Shown one piece after another: positions 8,399 through 17,231 of a stretch of 64,000 bases of DNA; the stretch's first letter is position 1, and the number at the start of each line of letters is the position of its first letter. This DNA is from Lachnospiraceae bacterium. GTDB taxonomy: Bacteria; Bacillota; Clostridia; Lachnospirales; Lachnospiraceae. The position numbers and the translations under genes are program-made. The stretch lies in assembly GCA_014804795.1 (NCBI GenBank), contig JAAUZC010000002.1, positions 37,985-101,984 of the forward strand, given 5' to 3'. A model generated the notes under the pieces. It was not told the DNA's origin. It saw only the letters and a list, made by a program, of their open reading frames with translations, and did not search any database.

Positions 8399-9709
8399 TT
8401 ATTTCTGGGATATCTCCCGGTTGCTCTCTATTTTTACATGAATGCCGTCCTGTATCAGCTTGCGGAAAAAGTACCGTTCGACATCCGCTTCTTTTATGCT
8501 GCTGGCAAAGCCTATCGTTAAGGTATCCTGAAAACTGATGATGGCGCAGTTGGTTCTGCGGGAAAAGGGCTGCCCCATACAGATATCAAAACGCTCCAGA
8601 TAGGGCATCATATCTTCCGGTACGCGCAGCACTCCCATATTAGTCAGTCCGGCGGAGGAGTTTTTATCCTGCACACGGGTGTAAAAAAGTCTGACGACAA
8701 AATCTTTCAAAAACAACGGTACGACCCGGATAAACGGATTGCGCTGGGTGGAAGCGTTGGTGGTGATATCCCCCCGCAGAAACTTTTCATTGATATAATA
8801 CTGCATATAATTGTGGACATGCAGGACGATCTCTTCAAAACTGTATTCGCCGAGCCTGGGGTCTACGGACGGGTAGATCATGGTAATAAAATTGCGCAGT
8901 GTTTTGGATGGAAAGAACCTGCGCAGATTGACCGGCATGGCAATCCGGACAGGTAAAAGTTTCCAGGGATTTTCGCTTTCCTGCTTTTGTAAAAGAGCAT
9001 AGAGAAGTACAGCGTTCAGGTATTCTGTGATAGTTACCTGATATTTTTTTGCCGCTTTTTTTACTTCCGATGCAGATAGGATTCCGTTTATGATATTCAG
9101 CGTATAAAAAGGTTCTTTTGTGCCGCGCACCCGGTAGGTTTTTTCGCTGGGGCGGGGCGGACGCACCCTGGCATTGGAGTAGCGCATATAGGCGTCTTCC
9201 AGTTCTTCCGGATCAGGTTTTTCATCGATATCCAGAACGAAACCGCCGCAGGAGATGGAAGAACCCAACAATTTCAAATATTCTGCAGTGATCGTCTGCA
9301 AAACATACATGCCGCCGGTGCCGTCTCCGAGAGAATGATGCGCTTCCAGGGATATTCTGCAGTCATAATAGTAGATACGCAAAAGATAACGGTTGTTTTC
9401 TTTAAACGGCATGGGCATACAGGGATTATTGATATCCCGCTGCACAAAAGGACCCGGCCTGTCGTTCGGTTCTAAGTAACGCCAGAACAGTCCCTTCCGG
9501 ATAGCGGATTTATAAGTGGGAAACCGGGGAAGGGTCATATCCACTGCTTTCTGCAGAATATCCGGTTTTACAGGCTCTTTTAAGAGTACAGAAAGCCTGT
9601 ATACAGAAGAAAAATCCCGGCGCTGCAGGGTAGGGTAGACGATCGCCGATAAGTCCAGTTTATACCAGATGCTTCGCACCGGTTTTTTTGTATGTTTGTC
9701 ACGTTTCAT
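8399..9709 (-). CDS. Condensation/acyltransferase-fold protein (alcohol acetyltransferase-like)
   Basis: 436 residues with the chloramphenicol-acetyltransferase/condensation-domain active-site motif HHSLGDGTG (HHxxxDG, about residue 138) and the downstream structural segment around LTNMGVLRVP. Such enzymes transfer an acyl group from CoA or a carrier to an alcohol or amine. With the membrane protein downstream and an esterase on the opposite strand it suggests making and breaking of an ester on a lipid or surface molecule. No convincing ribosome site lies before the assigned ATG; a TATAAT-like hexamer sits only 2 bases upstream, so a leaderless or slightly different start is possible. Confidence 0.75.
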   Translation of the reverse strand: MKRDKHTKKPVRSIWYKLDLSAIVYPTLQRRDFSSVYRLSVLLKEPVKPDILQKAVDMTLPRFPTYKSAIRKGLFWRYLEPNDRPGPFVQRDINNPCMPMPFKENNRYLLRIYYYDCRISLEAHHSLGDGTGGMYVLQTITAEYLKLLGSSISCGGFVLDIDEKPDPEELEDAYMRYSNARVRPPRPSEKTYRVRGTKEPFYTLNIINGILSASEVKKAAKKYQVTITEYLNAVLLYALLQKQESENPWKLLPVRIAMPVNLRRFFPSKTLRNFITMIYPSVDPRLGEYSFEEIVLHVHNYMQYYINEKFLRGDITTNASTQRNPFIRVVPLFLKDFVVRLFYTRVQDKNSSAGLTNMGVLRVPEDMMPYLERFDICMGQPFSRRTNCAIISFQDTLTIGFASSIKEADVERYFFRKLIQDGIHVKIESNREISQK

Positions 9710-9869
9710 GATTATAGTATACCCAAATAAGAAGAAGATAGCAAGTAAGCTTTATGCAGTTTTGAAAAAGGAAAAAATTTTTATAGAAATTTTTTGAAAT
9801 ATGTCAAAAGCTATTGAAATTAAAAAGAAAATCGTACATACTAACATATAGTGGGTATAAAAAGAATAA

Positions 9870-9883
9870 ATAACGCGCGTTAT
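9870..9883. promoter_or_regulatory. 14-bp perfect palindrome, candidate operator
   Basis: ATAACGCGCGTTAT is a perfect inverted repeat 22 bases before the esterase start and inside the divergent intergenic region. A TTGAAA/CATACT promoter-like pair with 17-base spacing lies just upstream for the esterase gene. The placement fits a repressor site, for example for a TetR-type protein, but no regulator gene is adjacent. Confidence 0.35.
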
Positions 9884-9904
9884 GAATAGGGTGGAAAAGG
9901 ATAT

Positions 9905-10810
9905 ATGGCGATCAGCAAAAAAAATCAGGGACTGTTACATCTTGTGAAAAGAGTGCATGGCGCTGTAGAAAATACAGATATTGAAAAGCAGAGGCAGTCT
10001 CAGGATCAGCTTGGCGCGTTATTCGGGCAGAATAAGGCCATTTTGATCAAAGAAGTGAATATCGACGGCATGTATGGCGAATGGCTGTGTGTGAACAGAG
10101 CTCATATGAAAAAGTATGTGATCTTGTACTGTCATGGCGGCGGTTATTCTACCGGCAGCAGCATCTATGGGAGAACACTGACAACAAGATTGGCATCTTC
10201 TACTTCTATGGATGTGTTAAGTTTTGATTATAGACTGGCACCGGAACATCCCTATCCCGCGGCGATAGAAGATGCGCTGAAAGCATGGAATCATTTGATG
10301 ATGTTCGGCTATGGAGCGAGGGACGTTATTCTGGTGGGAGATTCCGCAGGGGGCAATCTGGCGCTTACGCTGACGCATCAGTTGAAAAAAGAGGGACGTC
10401 TTCTGCCGAGGGGGATCGTGCTGCTTTCTCCCTGGACAGATCTCACATCTTCCGGCAAATCTCATGAGACAAAAGAGGGAATTGATCCTGTTCTTGATGC
10501 GGCGTATCTGAAAGAAGCCATAGAAAATTATCTGGGAAAGGATTATGACGAAGAACTGTTAAAAGATCCGTCGGTTTCTCCGCTGTTCGGGGAATTTGAG
10601 GGGTTCCCGCCGACTTACATTCAGGTGGGGGATCAGGAAATCTTACAGAGTGACAGCACACTTTTGTATAAGAAAATGAACCAGGCGGGCGTAAATGTGA
10701 CATTGGATGTTTTTAAAGGCATGTGGCATGTTTTCCAGATGTCGCCCTTTAAAACTGCGGCGGAAGCAATGGATAAAAATGCGGAATTTATATTCAGCCT
10801 TTGCCGATGA
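9905..10810 (+). CDS. Alpha/beta hydrolase, hormone-sensitive-lipase type
   Basis: 301 residues with the oxyanion motif HGGGYSTGS (about 76-84), nucleophile elbow VGDSAGGN (Ser near 148), the family sequence FDYRLAPEHPYPAAIEDA, and the catalytic Asp/His in GDQEIL (about 244) and MWHVF (about 275). Members hydrolyse short acyl esters in the cytoplasm. Divergent from the acyltransferase/zinc-ribbon pair, it may remove or remodel the same ester. The start follows AGGGTGGAAAAGG. Confidence 0.9.
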   Translation: MAISKKNQGLLHLVKRVHGAVENTDIEKQRQSQDQLGALFGQNKAILIKEVNIDGMYGEWLCVNRAHMKKYVILYCHGGGYSTGSSIYGRTLTTRLASSTSMDVLSFDYRLAPEHPYPAAIEDALKAWNHLMMFGYGARDVILVGDSAGGNLALTLTHQLKKEGRLLPRGIVLLSPWTDLTSSGKSHETKEGIDPVLDAAYLKEAIENYLGKDYDEELLKDPSVSPLFGEFEGFPPTYIQVGDQEILQSDSTLLYKKMNQAGVNVTLDVFKGMWHVFQMSPFKTAAEAMDKNAEFIFSLCR

Positions 10811-10869
10811 TGCCGGAACGAAAAAACAGTATCTGTCCGAACAGATATGAAAACTGAAATAGAGGAGTT

Positions 10870-11904
10870 ATGATGATGGAAATGGAATTTTTACGGAAAC
10901 TTCCGACTCCGCAGGAGATCAAGGAAGAGTTTCCTTTACATACAGAAATAGAACATGTTAAGGCGCAGAGAGATCAGATTTTAAGGAATATTTTTGAGGG
11001 AAATGATGACAGGCTGCTTCTGCTGATCGGACCCTGTTCGGCGGACAATGAGGACGCAGTGTTAGACTATCTTTGCAGACTGCGGAAAGTGGCGGAGAAA
11101 GTAAAAGATAAAATTTTTATAGTGCCCAGAATATATACCAATAAGCCCAGAACCATCGGCGCCGGTTACAAAGGGATGCTGCATCAGCCCGATCCGGAGC
11201 GGGGAACGGATATGCTAAAAGGCATTATCGCAATCAGAGAACTGCACACAAGGGCGGTGAAAGAGACCGGTTTCACCTGTGCGGATGAGATGCTTTATCC
11301 GGAAAACCATCGTTATTTGTCGGATCTGCTCGCCTATGTGGCGGTGGGAGCGCGCTCTGTGGAGGATCAGCAGCACAGATTGACGGCAAGCGGGCTCGGT
11401 ATCCCGGTGGGAATGAAAAATCCTACCGGCGGTGACCTGACTGTCATGATGAACTCTGTCATTGCGGCACAGTGCGGCCATACTTTTCTGTATCGTGGTT
11501 GGGAAGTGAAGACAAAAGGGAATCCGTATGCCCATGTGATCTTGCGCGGATATGTGGATAAATTCGGCAGAAATATGCCCAATTACCACTATGAGGATCT
11601 CCGGCATGTGCTGGAACTTTATCACGAGAGAGATTTCGAAAATCCGGCGGTGATCATAGATGCCAATCACTCCAACTCCGGCAAGGAATATATGGAGCAG
11701 ATCCGTATCAGTAAGGATGTGGTGCATAGCTGCCATATGTCCGCGGAGATCAGACGGCTTGTGAAAGGCCTGATGATAGAGAGTTACATTGAGGACGGCG
11801 CACAGAAAATAGGGGCGCATTGTTATGGAAAATCCATTACAGATCCCTGTCTCGGCTTCGATAAATCCGAGCGGCTGATCTACGAATTGGCGGAAGCATG
11901 GTAA
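10870..11904 (+). CDS. aroF: 3-deoxy-7-phosphoheptulonate synthase (DAHP synthase, class I)
   Basis: 344 residues, the usual length of the AroF/G/H class. It condenses phosphoenolpyruvate and erythrose 4-phosphate, the first step of aromatic amino-acid synthesis. Family blocks are present: LLLIGPCSADN with the metal-binding Cys, PRIYTNKPRT, GYKGMLHQPD, DLLAYVAVGARSVEDQQHR, GMKNPTGGDL, and VIIDANHSNSGK. GAGGAGTT precedes a run of three ATG codons, so the exact start may vary by up to two residues. Which feedback inhibitor it senses cannot be read. The gene symbol reflects class, not a proven orthologue. Confidence 0.93.
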   Translation: MMMEMEFLRKLPTPQEIKEEFPLHTEIEHVKAQRDQILRNIFEGNDDRLLLLIGPCSADNEDAVLDYLCRLRKVAEKVKDKIFIVPRIYTNKPRTIGAGYKGMLHQPDPERGTDMLKGIIAIRELHTRAVKETGFTCADEMLYPENHRYLSDLLAYVAVGARSVEDQQHRLTASGLGIPVGMKNPTGGDLTVMMNSVIAAQCGHTFLYRGWEVKTKGNPYAHVILRGYVDKFGRNMPNYHYEDLRHVLELYHERDFENPAVIIDANHSNSGKEYMEQIRISKDVVHSCHMSAEIRRLVKGLMIESYIEDGAQKIGAHCYGKSITDPCLGFDKSERLIYELAEAW

Positions 11905-11923
11905 AATCCGGGGAGGCGAGGAC

Positions 11924-13333
11924 ATGGTATTTAGCAGTTTAGAATTTTTGTTCCTGTTTCTGCCCCTGTTTTTACTTGTATATTACCTGATACCCCTGAA
12001 ATGGAAAAACGGCTTACTGTTTGTGGGCAGTCTGGTTTTTTACGGTTTCGGGATATCCTGGAATATTTATTATCTGGGGCTCATCATAGTCTCTGTTGTC
12101 CTTAATTTTGCGGCGGCAACGGGAATAGAGTATTTTAGAAGAAAAAGCAGAATACGGAACAGGGAAGAAAGTAAAAAGAGAAAAAGCGCAGGAGAAAAAG
12201 TCATTCTTGTGCTGGGGCTTTGCTATAATTTCGGCGTTTTACTGTTCTTCAAATATGCAGGATTTTTTATGAAAAATATAGTCCTGCCGATAGGAATCAG
12301 CTTTTATACGTTTCAGATCACATCTTACCTGATTGATGTGTATAACCGCAAGACGAGGGCGGAACAGGATGTGTTTCGCTTAGGGGCGTATCTGACGATG
12401 TTTCCGCAGTTGATTGCCGGGCCTATTGTGAAGTACAGCACAGTGCATAAACAGCTTCGGAGAAGAAAGATTACCCTTATAGGCTGTAATCATGGATTGC
12501 AGATATTTACGCTGGGTTTGGGCTTTAAAGTGCTTCTTGCCAACCAGCTTGGAAATCTGTGGGAAGATATTCAGACCATCGGTTATGAGAGTATATCCAC
12601 TCCCCTTGCGTGGCTTGGTATTTTGGCGTACAGTCTGCAGATTTATTTTGATTTTTACGGGTATTCCCTGATGGCGGTAGGACTCGGAAAGCTTCTCGGT
12701 TTTCAGATTCCGGATAATTTCAGGCAGCCGTATATGTCTTTATCCATGACAGAATTCTGGCGCAGATGGCATATCACGCTGGGACGGTGGTTCAGGGAGT
12801 ATGTTTATATTCCGCTTGGCGGAAACAGAAAAGGAAAAGGCAGGCAGTTTTTCAATATGCTCGTGGTCTGGCTTTTAACCGGACTGTGGCATGGCGCAAA
12901 CTGGAACTTTATTCTTTGGGGGCTTTTGCTGTTTATCATTCTGTGTGTGGAGAAAGCGGGGCTTATCAAAGTACTGGAAAGATGGAAAGTGCTGGGGCAT
13001 CTTTATATGTGCTTCCTGATTCCGGTGAGCTGGACATTATTTGCTATTACGGATTTCGGACAGCTGAAAGTTTATCTGTTAAAACTGTTTCCCTTTTTTA
13101 CGCAGGGCGCGTCTTCGGCAGTTATCTTTGCAGGGGATTTTGAAAAATACATTGCGATGTATGGTATCGGGCTGGCAGCGGGACTGATCTTGTGTACCGG
13201 GATTGCGGAGAAGATTTTTATCAAATGGAGAAATAAATTCTGGATGTCCGTTTTGCTGTTACTCATTTTTGGAGCATCAGTCTATTGCATGTACCGTGGA
13301 CTGAACGATCCGTTTTTGTACTACAGATTTTAA
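11924..13333 (+). CDS. MBOAT-family membrane O-acyltransferase (AlgI/DltB-like)
   Basis: 469 residues, about ten membrane helices. Family marks: N-terminal VFSSLEFLFLFLPLF, IGISFYTFQITSYLIDVY, PQLIAGPIVKY, FYGYSLMAVGLGKLLGF, the block MTEFWRRWHITLGRWFREYVYIPLGGNR (shown here only as a description of positions 285-305), and the catalytic His in LTGLWHGANWNF (about residue 325). Such proteins move acetyl or alanyl groups across the membrane to surface polymers. The SGNH-type gene 47 bases downstream is the usual partner, so surface polysaccharide O-acetylation is the likely job. It starts 19 bases after aroF and has GGGGAGGCGAGG before the ATG. Confidence 0.92.
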   Translation: MVFSSLEFLFLFLPLFLLVYYLIPLKWKNGLLFVGSLVFYGFGISWNIYYLGLIIVSVVLNFAAATGIEYFRRKSRIRNREESKKRKSAGEKVILVLGLCYNFGVLLFFKYAGFFMKNIVLPIGISFYTFQITSYLIDVYNRKTRAEQDVFRLGAYLTMFPQLIAGPIVKYSTVHKQLRRRKITLIGCNHGLQIFTLGLGFKVLLANQLGNLWEDIQTIGYESISTPLAWLGILAYSLQIYFDFYGYSLMAVGLGKLLGFQIPDNFRQPYMSLSMTEFWRRWHITLGRWFREYVYIPLGGNRKGKGRQFFNMLVVWLLTGLWHGANWNFILWGLLLFIILCVEKAGLIKVLERWKVLGHLYMCFLIPVSWTLFAITDFGQLKVYLLKLFPFFTQGASSAVIFAGDFEKYIAMYGIGLAAGLILCTGIAEKIFIKWRNKFWMSVLLLLIFGASVYCMYRGLNDPFLYYRF

Positions 13334-13380
13334 GAAAAACTGTTTTTCTGGCAGAGTATGACCAAATGGGGTTTTAAGAT

Positions 13381-14220
13381 ATGAGGAAATATCATTATCT
13401 GGTCTTGTTTTTGATTGGATATCTTGTGCTGTGGCCCTTTATTTTGCACAAGTTATATATAGAAGAGAAAAAAAATACAGAGGTTTTTGAGGAACTGCCC
13501 GTCCCGGAAAAGGAAGAGCTACCTGTCATGGCGGATGTTTCTGAGACGGTATCGGACAATGATACAGTATCCGGAAGTGACACGGTATCGGAAAGTGAGA
13601 CAGTATCCGGGAATGAGGCAGAAGAAGATTCGGAAGATATGGAAGAAGAGCTGCCGCCTGAGCTGTTTTTCCAGGATACGTTGTTTATCGGGGACTCCCG
13701 CACTATGGGATTGGTGGAGTATGCAGATTTAAACAATGCGGTGGTGTTTGCCAATACGGGCATGAATATTTACAGGCTTTATTCCACGAAAAACGCGGTG
13801 CGCGGACAGGAAGCCTATCTGGAAGATATTCTGGCCGAGAGGCAGTACCGTAAGATTTACCTGATGTTAGGGATCAATGAGCTGGGTTATGATGAGGCAA
13901 AGACGGTAGAACGTTTTGAAGAGGAGATAGTGAATCTTCGAGAGCTTCAGCCGGATGCAAAAATCATACTGGAGGCGAATTTGCATGTGACAGCGGCGCG
14001 GTCTGAACGGGATGATATATTTAATAATGAGAATATTGACAGGATCAATGACAATATCCGGCAGATCGCGGAGAAATATGAACTTGACTACATTGATGTG
14101 AATGAAATATTTGACGATGAAAGCGGAGGCCTGAATCCGGAATATACGCATGACAATGTACATGTGCTCGGAAAATACTACCAGCAGTGGGCGGACTGGA
14201 TCAGGGAAAACGGGATATAA
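13381..14220 (+). CDS. SGNH-fold hydrolase/acyltransferase partner, membrane-anchored
   Basis: 279 residues. One membrane helix at about 5-24 anchors the protein; residues about 35-97 are an acidic, Ser/Thr-rich linker containing tandem TVSxxx repeats; the rest is an SGNH domain with block I FIGDSRTMG (Ser near 105), block III GINELG and the C-terminal Asp-His pair in DNVHVLGKYY. Proteins of this kind act outside the cell, passing acetyl groups to polymers with the upstream MBOAT protein, or removing them. It is probably in one operon with that gene. Confidence 0.85.
   Translation: MRKYHYLVLFLIGYLVLWPFILHKLYIEEKKNTEVFEELPVPEKEELPVMADVSETVSDNDTVSGSDTVSESETVSGNEAEEDSEDMEEELPPELFFQDTLFIGDSRTMGLVEYADLNNAVVFANTGMNIYRLYSTKNAVRGQEAYLEDILAERQYRKIYLMLGINELGYDEAKTVERFEEEIVNLRELQPDAKIILEANLHVTAARSERDDIFNNENIDRINDNIRQIAEKYELDYIDVNEIFDDESGGLNPEYTHDNVHVLGKYYQQWADWIRENGI
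13538..13615 (+). repeat. Tandem 18-bp coding repeats (TVSxxx)
   Basis: Four imperfect copies of an 18-base unit encode TVSDND, TVSGSD, TVSESE and TVSGNE in the linker of the SGNH protein. Unit number could change by slippage and so change linker length. Confidence 0.7.
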
Positions 14221-14222
14221 AA

Positions 14223-14255
14223 GCATTGCCGGAATGAAGTCCGGGCCGGCAATGC
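14223..14255 (-). terminator. Terminator for the minus-strand permease operon
   Basis: Perfect ten-base arms GCATTGCCGG (14223-14232) and CCGGCAATGC (14246-14255). On the minus strand the hairpin is followed by TTTTATAT, giving a good intrinsic terminator for the bile-salt-hydrolase/Bce operon. It touches the stop of the plus-strand SGNH gene. Confidence 0.7.
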
Positions 14256-14276
14256 CTATGACAAACCAAAGAAAGA

Positions 14277-16337
14277 TCATTTTCTTACATTTCTGCAGAA
14301 AATAATATAAGTTGCCGCAAAGTAGATCAGATATATGCCGAAAAACAGTGCGATGCTTTTCAGGAAAAAGGAACCGGATGAAACCGAAACGCCGGTCGCC
14401 ATCACAAATCGTTTTCCTGCAAACAACACCATTTTTCCGCTGATCAGGATGGCAAATAGGGCAGGGCAGAGATAATATGCCATAAGCTGTTTCAGGATCA
14501 GGGAGTGTATCTCGGATTCTTTCAGGCCAAGCTTTGACAAAATATCGTAGCGGAATTTATAAGCTGCGGTATCGCTGAGCTGTTGCACAGACAGTACAGT
14601 CACTGCCACGCATAAGAATACAAGTCCGATATAAAATAGAGGAATCATGATAGTACATAACATATAGGCGAGGGAGGGTATCAGATTGTCTCTTACTTCG
14701 TTGATTGTATTAAAAACAAATATGATATCAGAACCATAACATCGATTACCTTTTATTGGTGAGTCTGCATTTGAGGGGAAATGCAGGTTATCATTTCTGA
14801 ATGCGTCCAACTCTTCCCGCAAGTGAGGGGAAACACTGCCGTCAATTTTCACGGCGAGTTCTGCATAGTAGGGATACATGTCTGCAAGAACTGCATCCGG
14901 TACGATGATCAGATAATCGCCGCCATTATGGCCGTCCTGAGAAAATGGATCTGTGTAAATGCCGCCGAAGGTAAGGACGGAGGTGTCTCCAAGTATCAAA
15001 TCCTCGTCGATCGTCTGTACTTCTTTTTTCAGGCGGGGTTTTATCTGCACTGCATATTCTGTATTACCGAGGCTGATTTTTTCATATCCAAGCATACGGC
15101 GCAGCCTGTTATAGTCGGAAAGTCCCATATAGGTATCATAAGTACAGTAGGTGTTTTCATTTTCCAGTTTTTGTTTGATGGCGTTCCAGTCGGGGGTGCC
15201 GTCCGGATTTTGATACATTGTTCCCCAGCATGTCAGGTGCGTCAACATCCAGGCATTTACCTGATCATTTCCGTCGGTATAAATGCGGTAAGAGTGTATT
15301 TCCAGAGGAGTTACTCTGCTTTCAACAAATTGTATTTCCTCTTCAAAAGTATCTGACGGATCCGGACTGTAAAGCAGGATATCAAACGGGAATTTCTGAT
15401 TCATCAGTTCATTCTGCCAGGTGCTGAACATTAGAGCGAAAGAAGCTCCCATCAGTGCCAGCGTAAAAAGAACTGTCAGTGATCCCATAGTAAACTGCAT
15501 CGTACGGATTTTAGAAGCAAACTGCCGCAGCAGGAACAGATTTTGAGCTTTATAAATTTTTCTGCCGCCTTTTCGGATATAACATATGATAAAGGCGGAG
15601 AGACCGATGTAAAACAGGTAGATCGTAACGATCAGGGCGGCTAAAAACAGGGCAACATTCGCGGTATCGGATAGTGTGCCAAAAAATATCCAGAGAAGAA
15701 AAAGAAACAGAATGGATGCAGGAAAAAATGCCTGCTTAACCGTTTCCAGATTTTCTTTGGTCTCCTGATTCCGACGCTTTACGTCCATCAGACTGCGGAT
15801 GCTCATTTTCTTTAATTTTTGCTTACAGCGAAAGAGTGAAAGCACAAAACACATGCCGAAACAGAGTACAGTCATCAAAACAGTGCCCGGATGAAGCACG
15901 AAATGAAGGCGATAGTCCATTCCCAGCATGGAAAACAAAATGACCATCAGTATTTGTTGGAGTAGGATGCCGAAGACTGCCCCAAGCAGAAGGGAAATGC
16001 CGCCAAACAGCATATTTTCCCGCAGATACAGTTTTGACAGAGCACTTTTTTTCATGCCAAGCAGCAGATAAATACCGAATTCATCGCTGCGTTTTTCCAA
16101 CATAAAACGCATCATATAGCTGATAAGCCATGCTGTAATAAATACAATAAGTATGGTGGTAAGGCTTACCATCATTTCCAGCATCCCCTCACCGTCCCAG
16201 TATTGTTTGAGTTCGTTTTGAAAAAGCAGGCTGTTAAAAGCATACATTAACGCAGTGACTAAGGTCATGGTGAGAAGATAAATCAGATAATCTCTGGCGG
16301 AACGCTTCATATTGCGGAAAGCAAGTTTATTTAACAT
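14277..16337 (-). CDS. BceB-type FtsX ABC permease, about 686 aa
   Basis: Start chosen at MLNKLAFRNMKRS (16337) because GGAGGTGATTTCC precedes that ATG; it overlaps the ATPase stop by 11 bases, and longer readings lack a ribosome site. It has the ten-helix layout of bacitracin-efflux permeases: one N-terminal helix, a block of three, a block near 230-310, a large external domain (about 320-520) and a final three-helix block. BceB-like proteins sense and remove peptide antibiotics bound to cell-wall lipid intermediates and signal to a BceS kinase, here encoded upstream. The exact peptide is unknown. Confidence 0.88.
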   Translation of the reverse strand: MLNKLAFRNMKRSARDYLIYLLTMTLVTALMYAFNSLLFQNELKQYWDGEGMLEMMVSLTTILIVFITAWLISYMMRFMLEKRSDEFGIYLLLGMKKSALSKLYLRENMLFGGISLLLGAVFGILLQQILMVILFSMLGMDYRLHFVLHPGTVLMTVLCFGMCFVLSLFRCKQKLKKMSIRSLMDVKRRNQETKENLETVKQAFFPASILFLFLLWIFFGTLSDTANVALFLAALIVTIYLFYIGLSAFIICYIRKGGRKIYKAQNLFLLRQFASKIRTMQFTMGSLTVLFTLALMGASFALMFSTWQNELMNQKFPFDILLYSPDPSDTFEEEIQFVESRVTPLEIHSYRIYTDGNDQVNAWMLTHLTCWGTMYQNPDGTPDWNAIKQKLENENTYCTYDTYMGLSDYNRLRRMLGYEKISLGNTEYAVQIKPRLKKEVQTIDEDLILGDTSVLTFGGIYTDPFSQDGHNGGDYLIIVPDAVLADMYPYYAELAVKIDGSVSPHLREELDAFRNDNLHFPSNADSPIKGNRCYGSDIIFVFNTINEVRDNLIPSLAYMLCTIMIPLFYIGLVFLCVAVTVLSVQQLSDTAAYKFRYDILSKLGLKESEIHSLILKQLMAYYLCPALFAILISGKMVLFAGKRFVMATGVSVSSGSFFLKSIALFFGIYLIYFAATYIIFCRNVRK

Positions 16338-17091
16338 GGAAATCACCTCCTGTGGAAGACAATACGTCCAGAATCTCCTGTAAAAAGAGACGGCGGGGCT
16401 TCTCTCCACGCAGCAGTTCGTGAAAGATCTTTCCGTCTCTTAAAAACAGAATACGACTGCAATAACTGGCGGAAAACGCGTCATGGGTCACCATAAGGAT
16501 GGTGGAGCACAAAGTACGGTTGAGTTTCGTAAATGTTTCCAAAAGCGTCTGGGAGGAGAAAGAATCCAACGCACCGGTGGGCTCATCCGCCAGAAGAAGC
16601 TTCGGGCTGTTTGCCAGCGCTCTTGCGCAGGCACAGCGCTGTTTCTGGCCGCCGGATACCTGATAGGGAAATTTGCCGCGGATATCTTCTATGCCCAGCA
16701 GTTTCAAAAGGCGGTTTGTGGTTTCACAAATACTCTTTTTGTTGTTGACTTGAAAAGTCAATACAAGAACAATATTTTCTTCAATAGTCAACGTATCAAG
16801 CAGATTGTATTCCTGAAAGACAAACCCCAGGTTGTGTTTGCGAAATTCTGAAAGGGCATCCTCAGAAAGTTCCGTAATATCTGTATTTTCATAGTAAATA
16901 TGTCCGGAAGTTACTTTGTCTATGGTGGCAAGGAGATTTAAGAGTGTGGTCTTCCCGGAACCGGAAGCACCCATGATTCCCAGAAACTCACCTTTGTCTA
17001 TGGTAAAACTGAGACGGTCAATGGCTTTGGTCACATGAGAGCCGCTGCCGTAGTATTTCTCGATATCGCATATTTTGATATAACTGTTCAT
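16327..17091 (-). CDS. BceA-type ABC transporter ATP-binding protein
   Basis: 254 residues: Walker A GASGSGKTTLLN (about 40), Q-loop FVFQEYNLLDTLT, signature VSGGQKQRCACARAL, Walker B LLLADEPTGALD, H-loop MVTHD. The EYNLLDTLT and GALDSFSSQ variants are typical of bacitracin-type exporters. Placed between the kinase gene, 125 bases upstream, and the overlapping permease gene. The gap upstream holds the kinase terminator and probably a regulator-controlled promoter. Confidence 0.93.
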   Translation of the reverse strand: MNSYIKICDIEKYYGSGSHVTKAIDRLSFTIDKGEFLGIMGASGSGKTTLLNLLATIDKVTSGHIYYENTDITELSEDALSEFRKHNLGFVFQEYNLLDTLTIEENIVLVLTFQVNNKKSICETTNRLLKLLGIEDIRGKFPYQVSGGQKQRCACARALANSPKLLLADEPTGALDSFSSQTLLETFTKLNRTLCSTILMVTHDAFSASYCSRILFLRDGKIFHELLRGEKPRRLFLQEILDVLSSTGGDFHVK

Positions 17092-17210
17092 GATAACTGC
17101 TCCTTATTTTGTGAGATAAAATGATGATAACATGAGGATAGGGTATTTTGATATGAGAATAGTTTAAAGTTATCTTACATTTTTGAAAGATTATGATTGA
17201 GAAAATATAA

Positions 17211-17231
17211 CCCGGCTCAATCGGAGCCGGG
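17211..17231 (-). terminator. Hairpin at the end of the kinase gene
   Basis: Eight-base GC-rich arms CCCGGCTC and GAGCCGGG overlap the kinase stop codon; on the minus strand TTATATTTTC follows. It could terminate or attenuate transcription between the sensor genes and the transporter genes. Confidence 0.55.
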
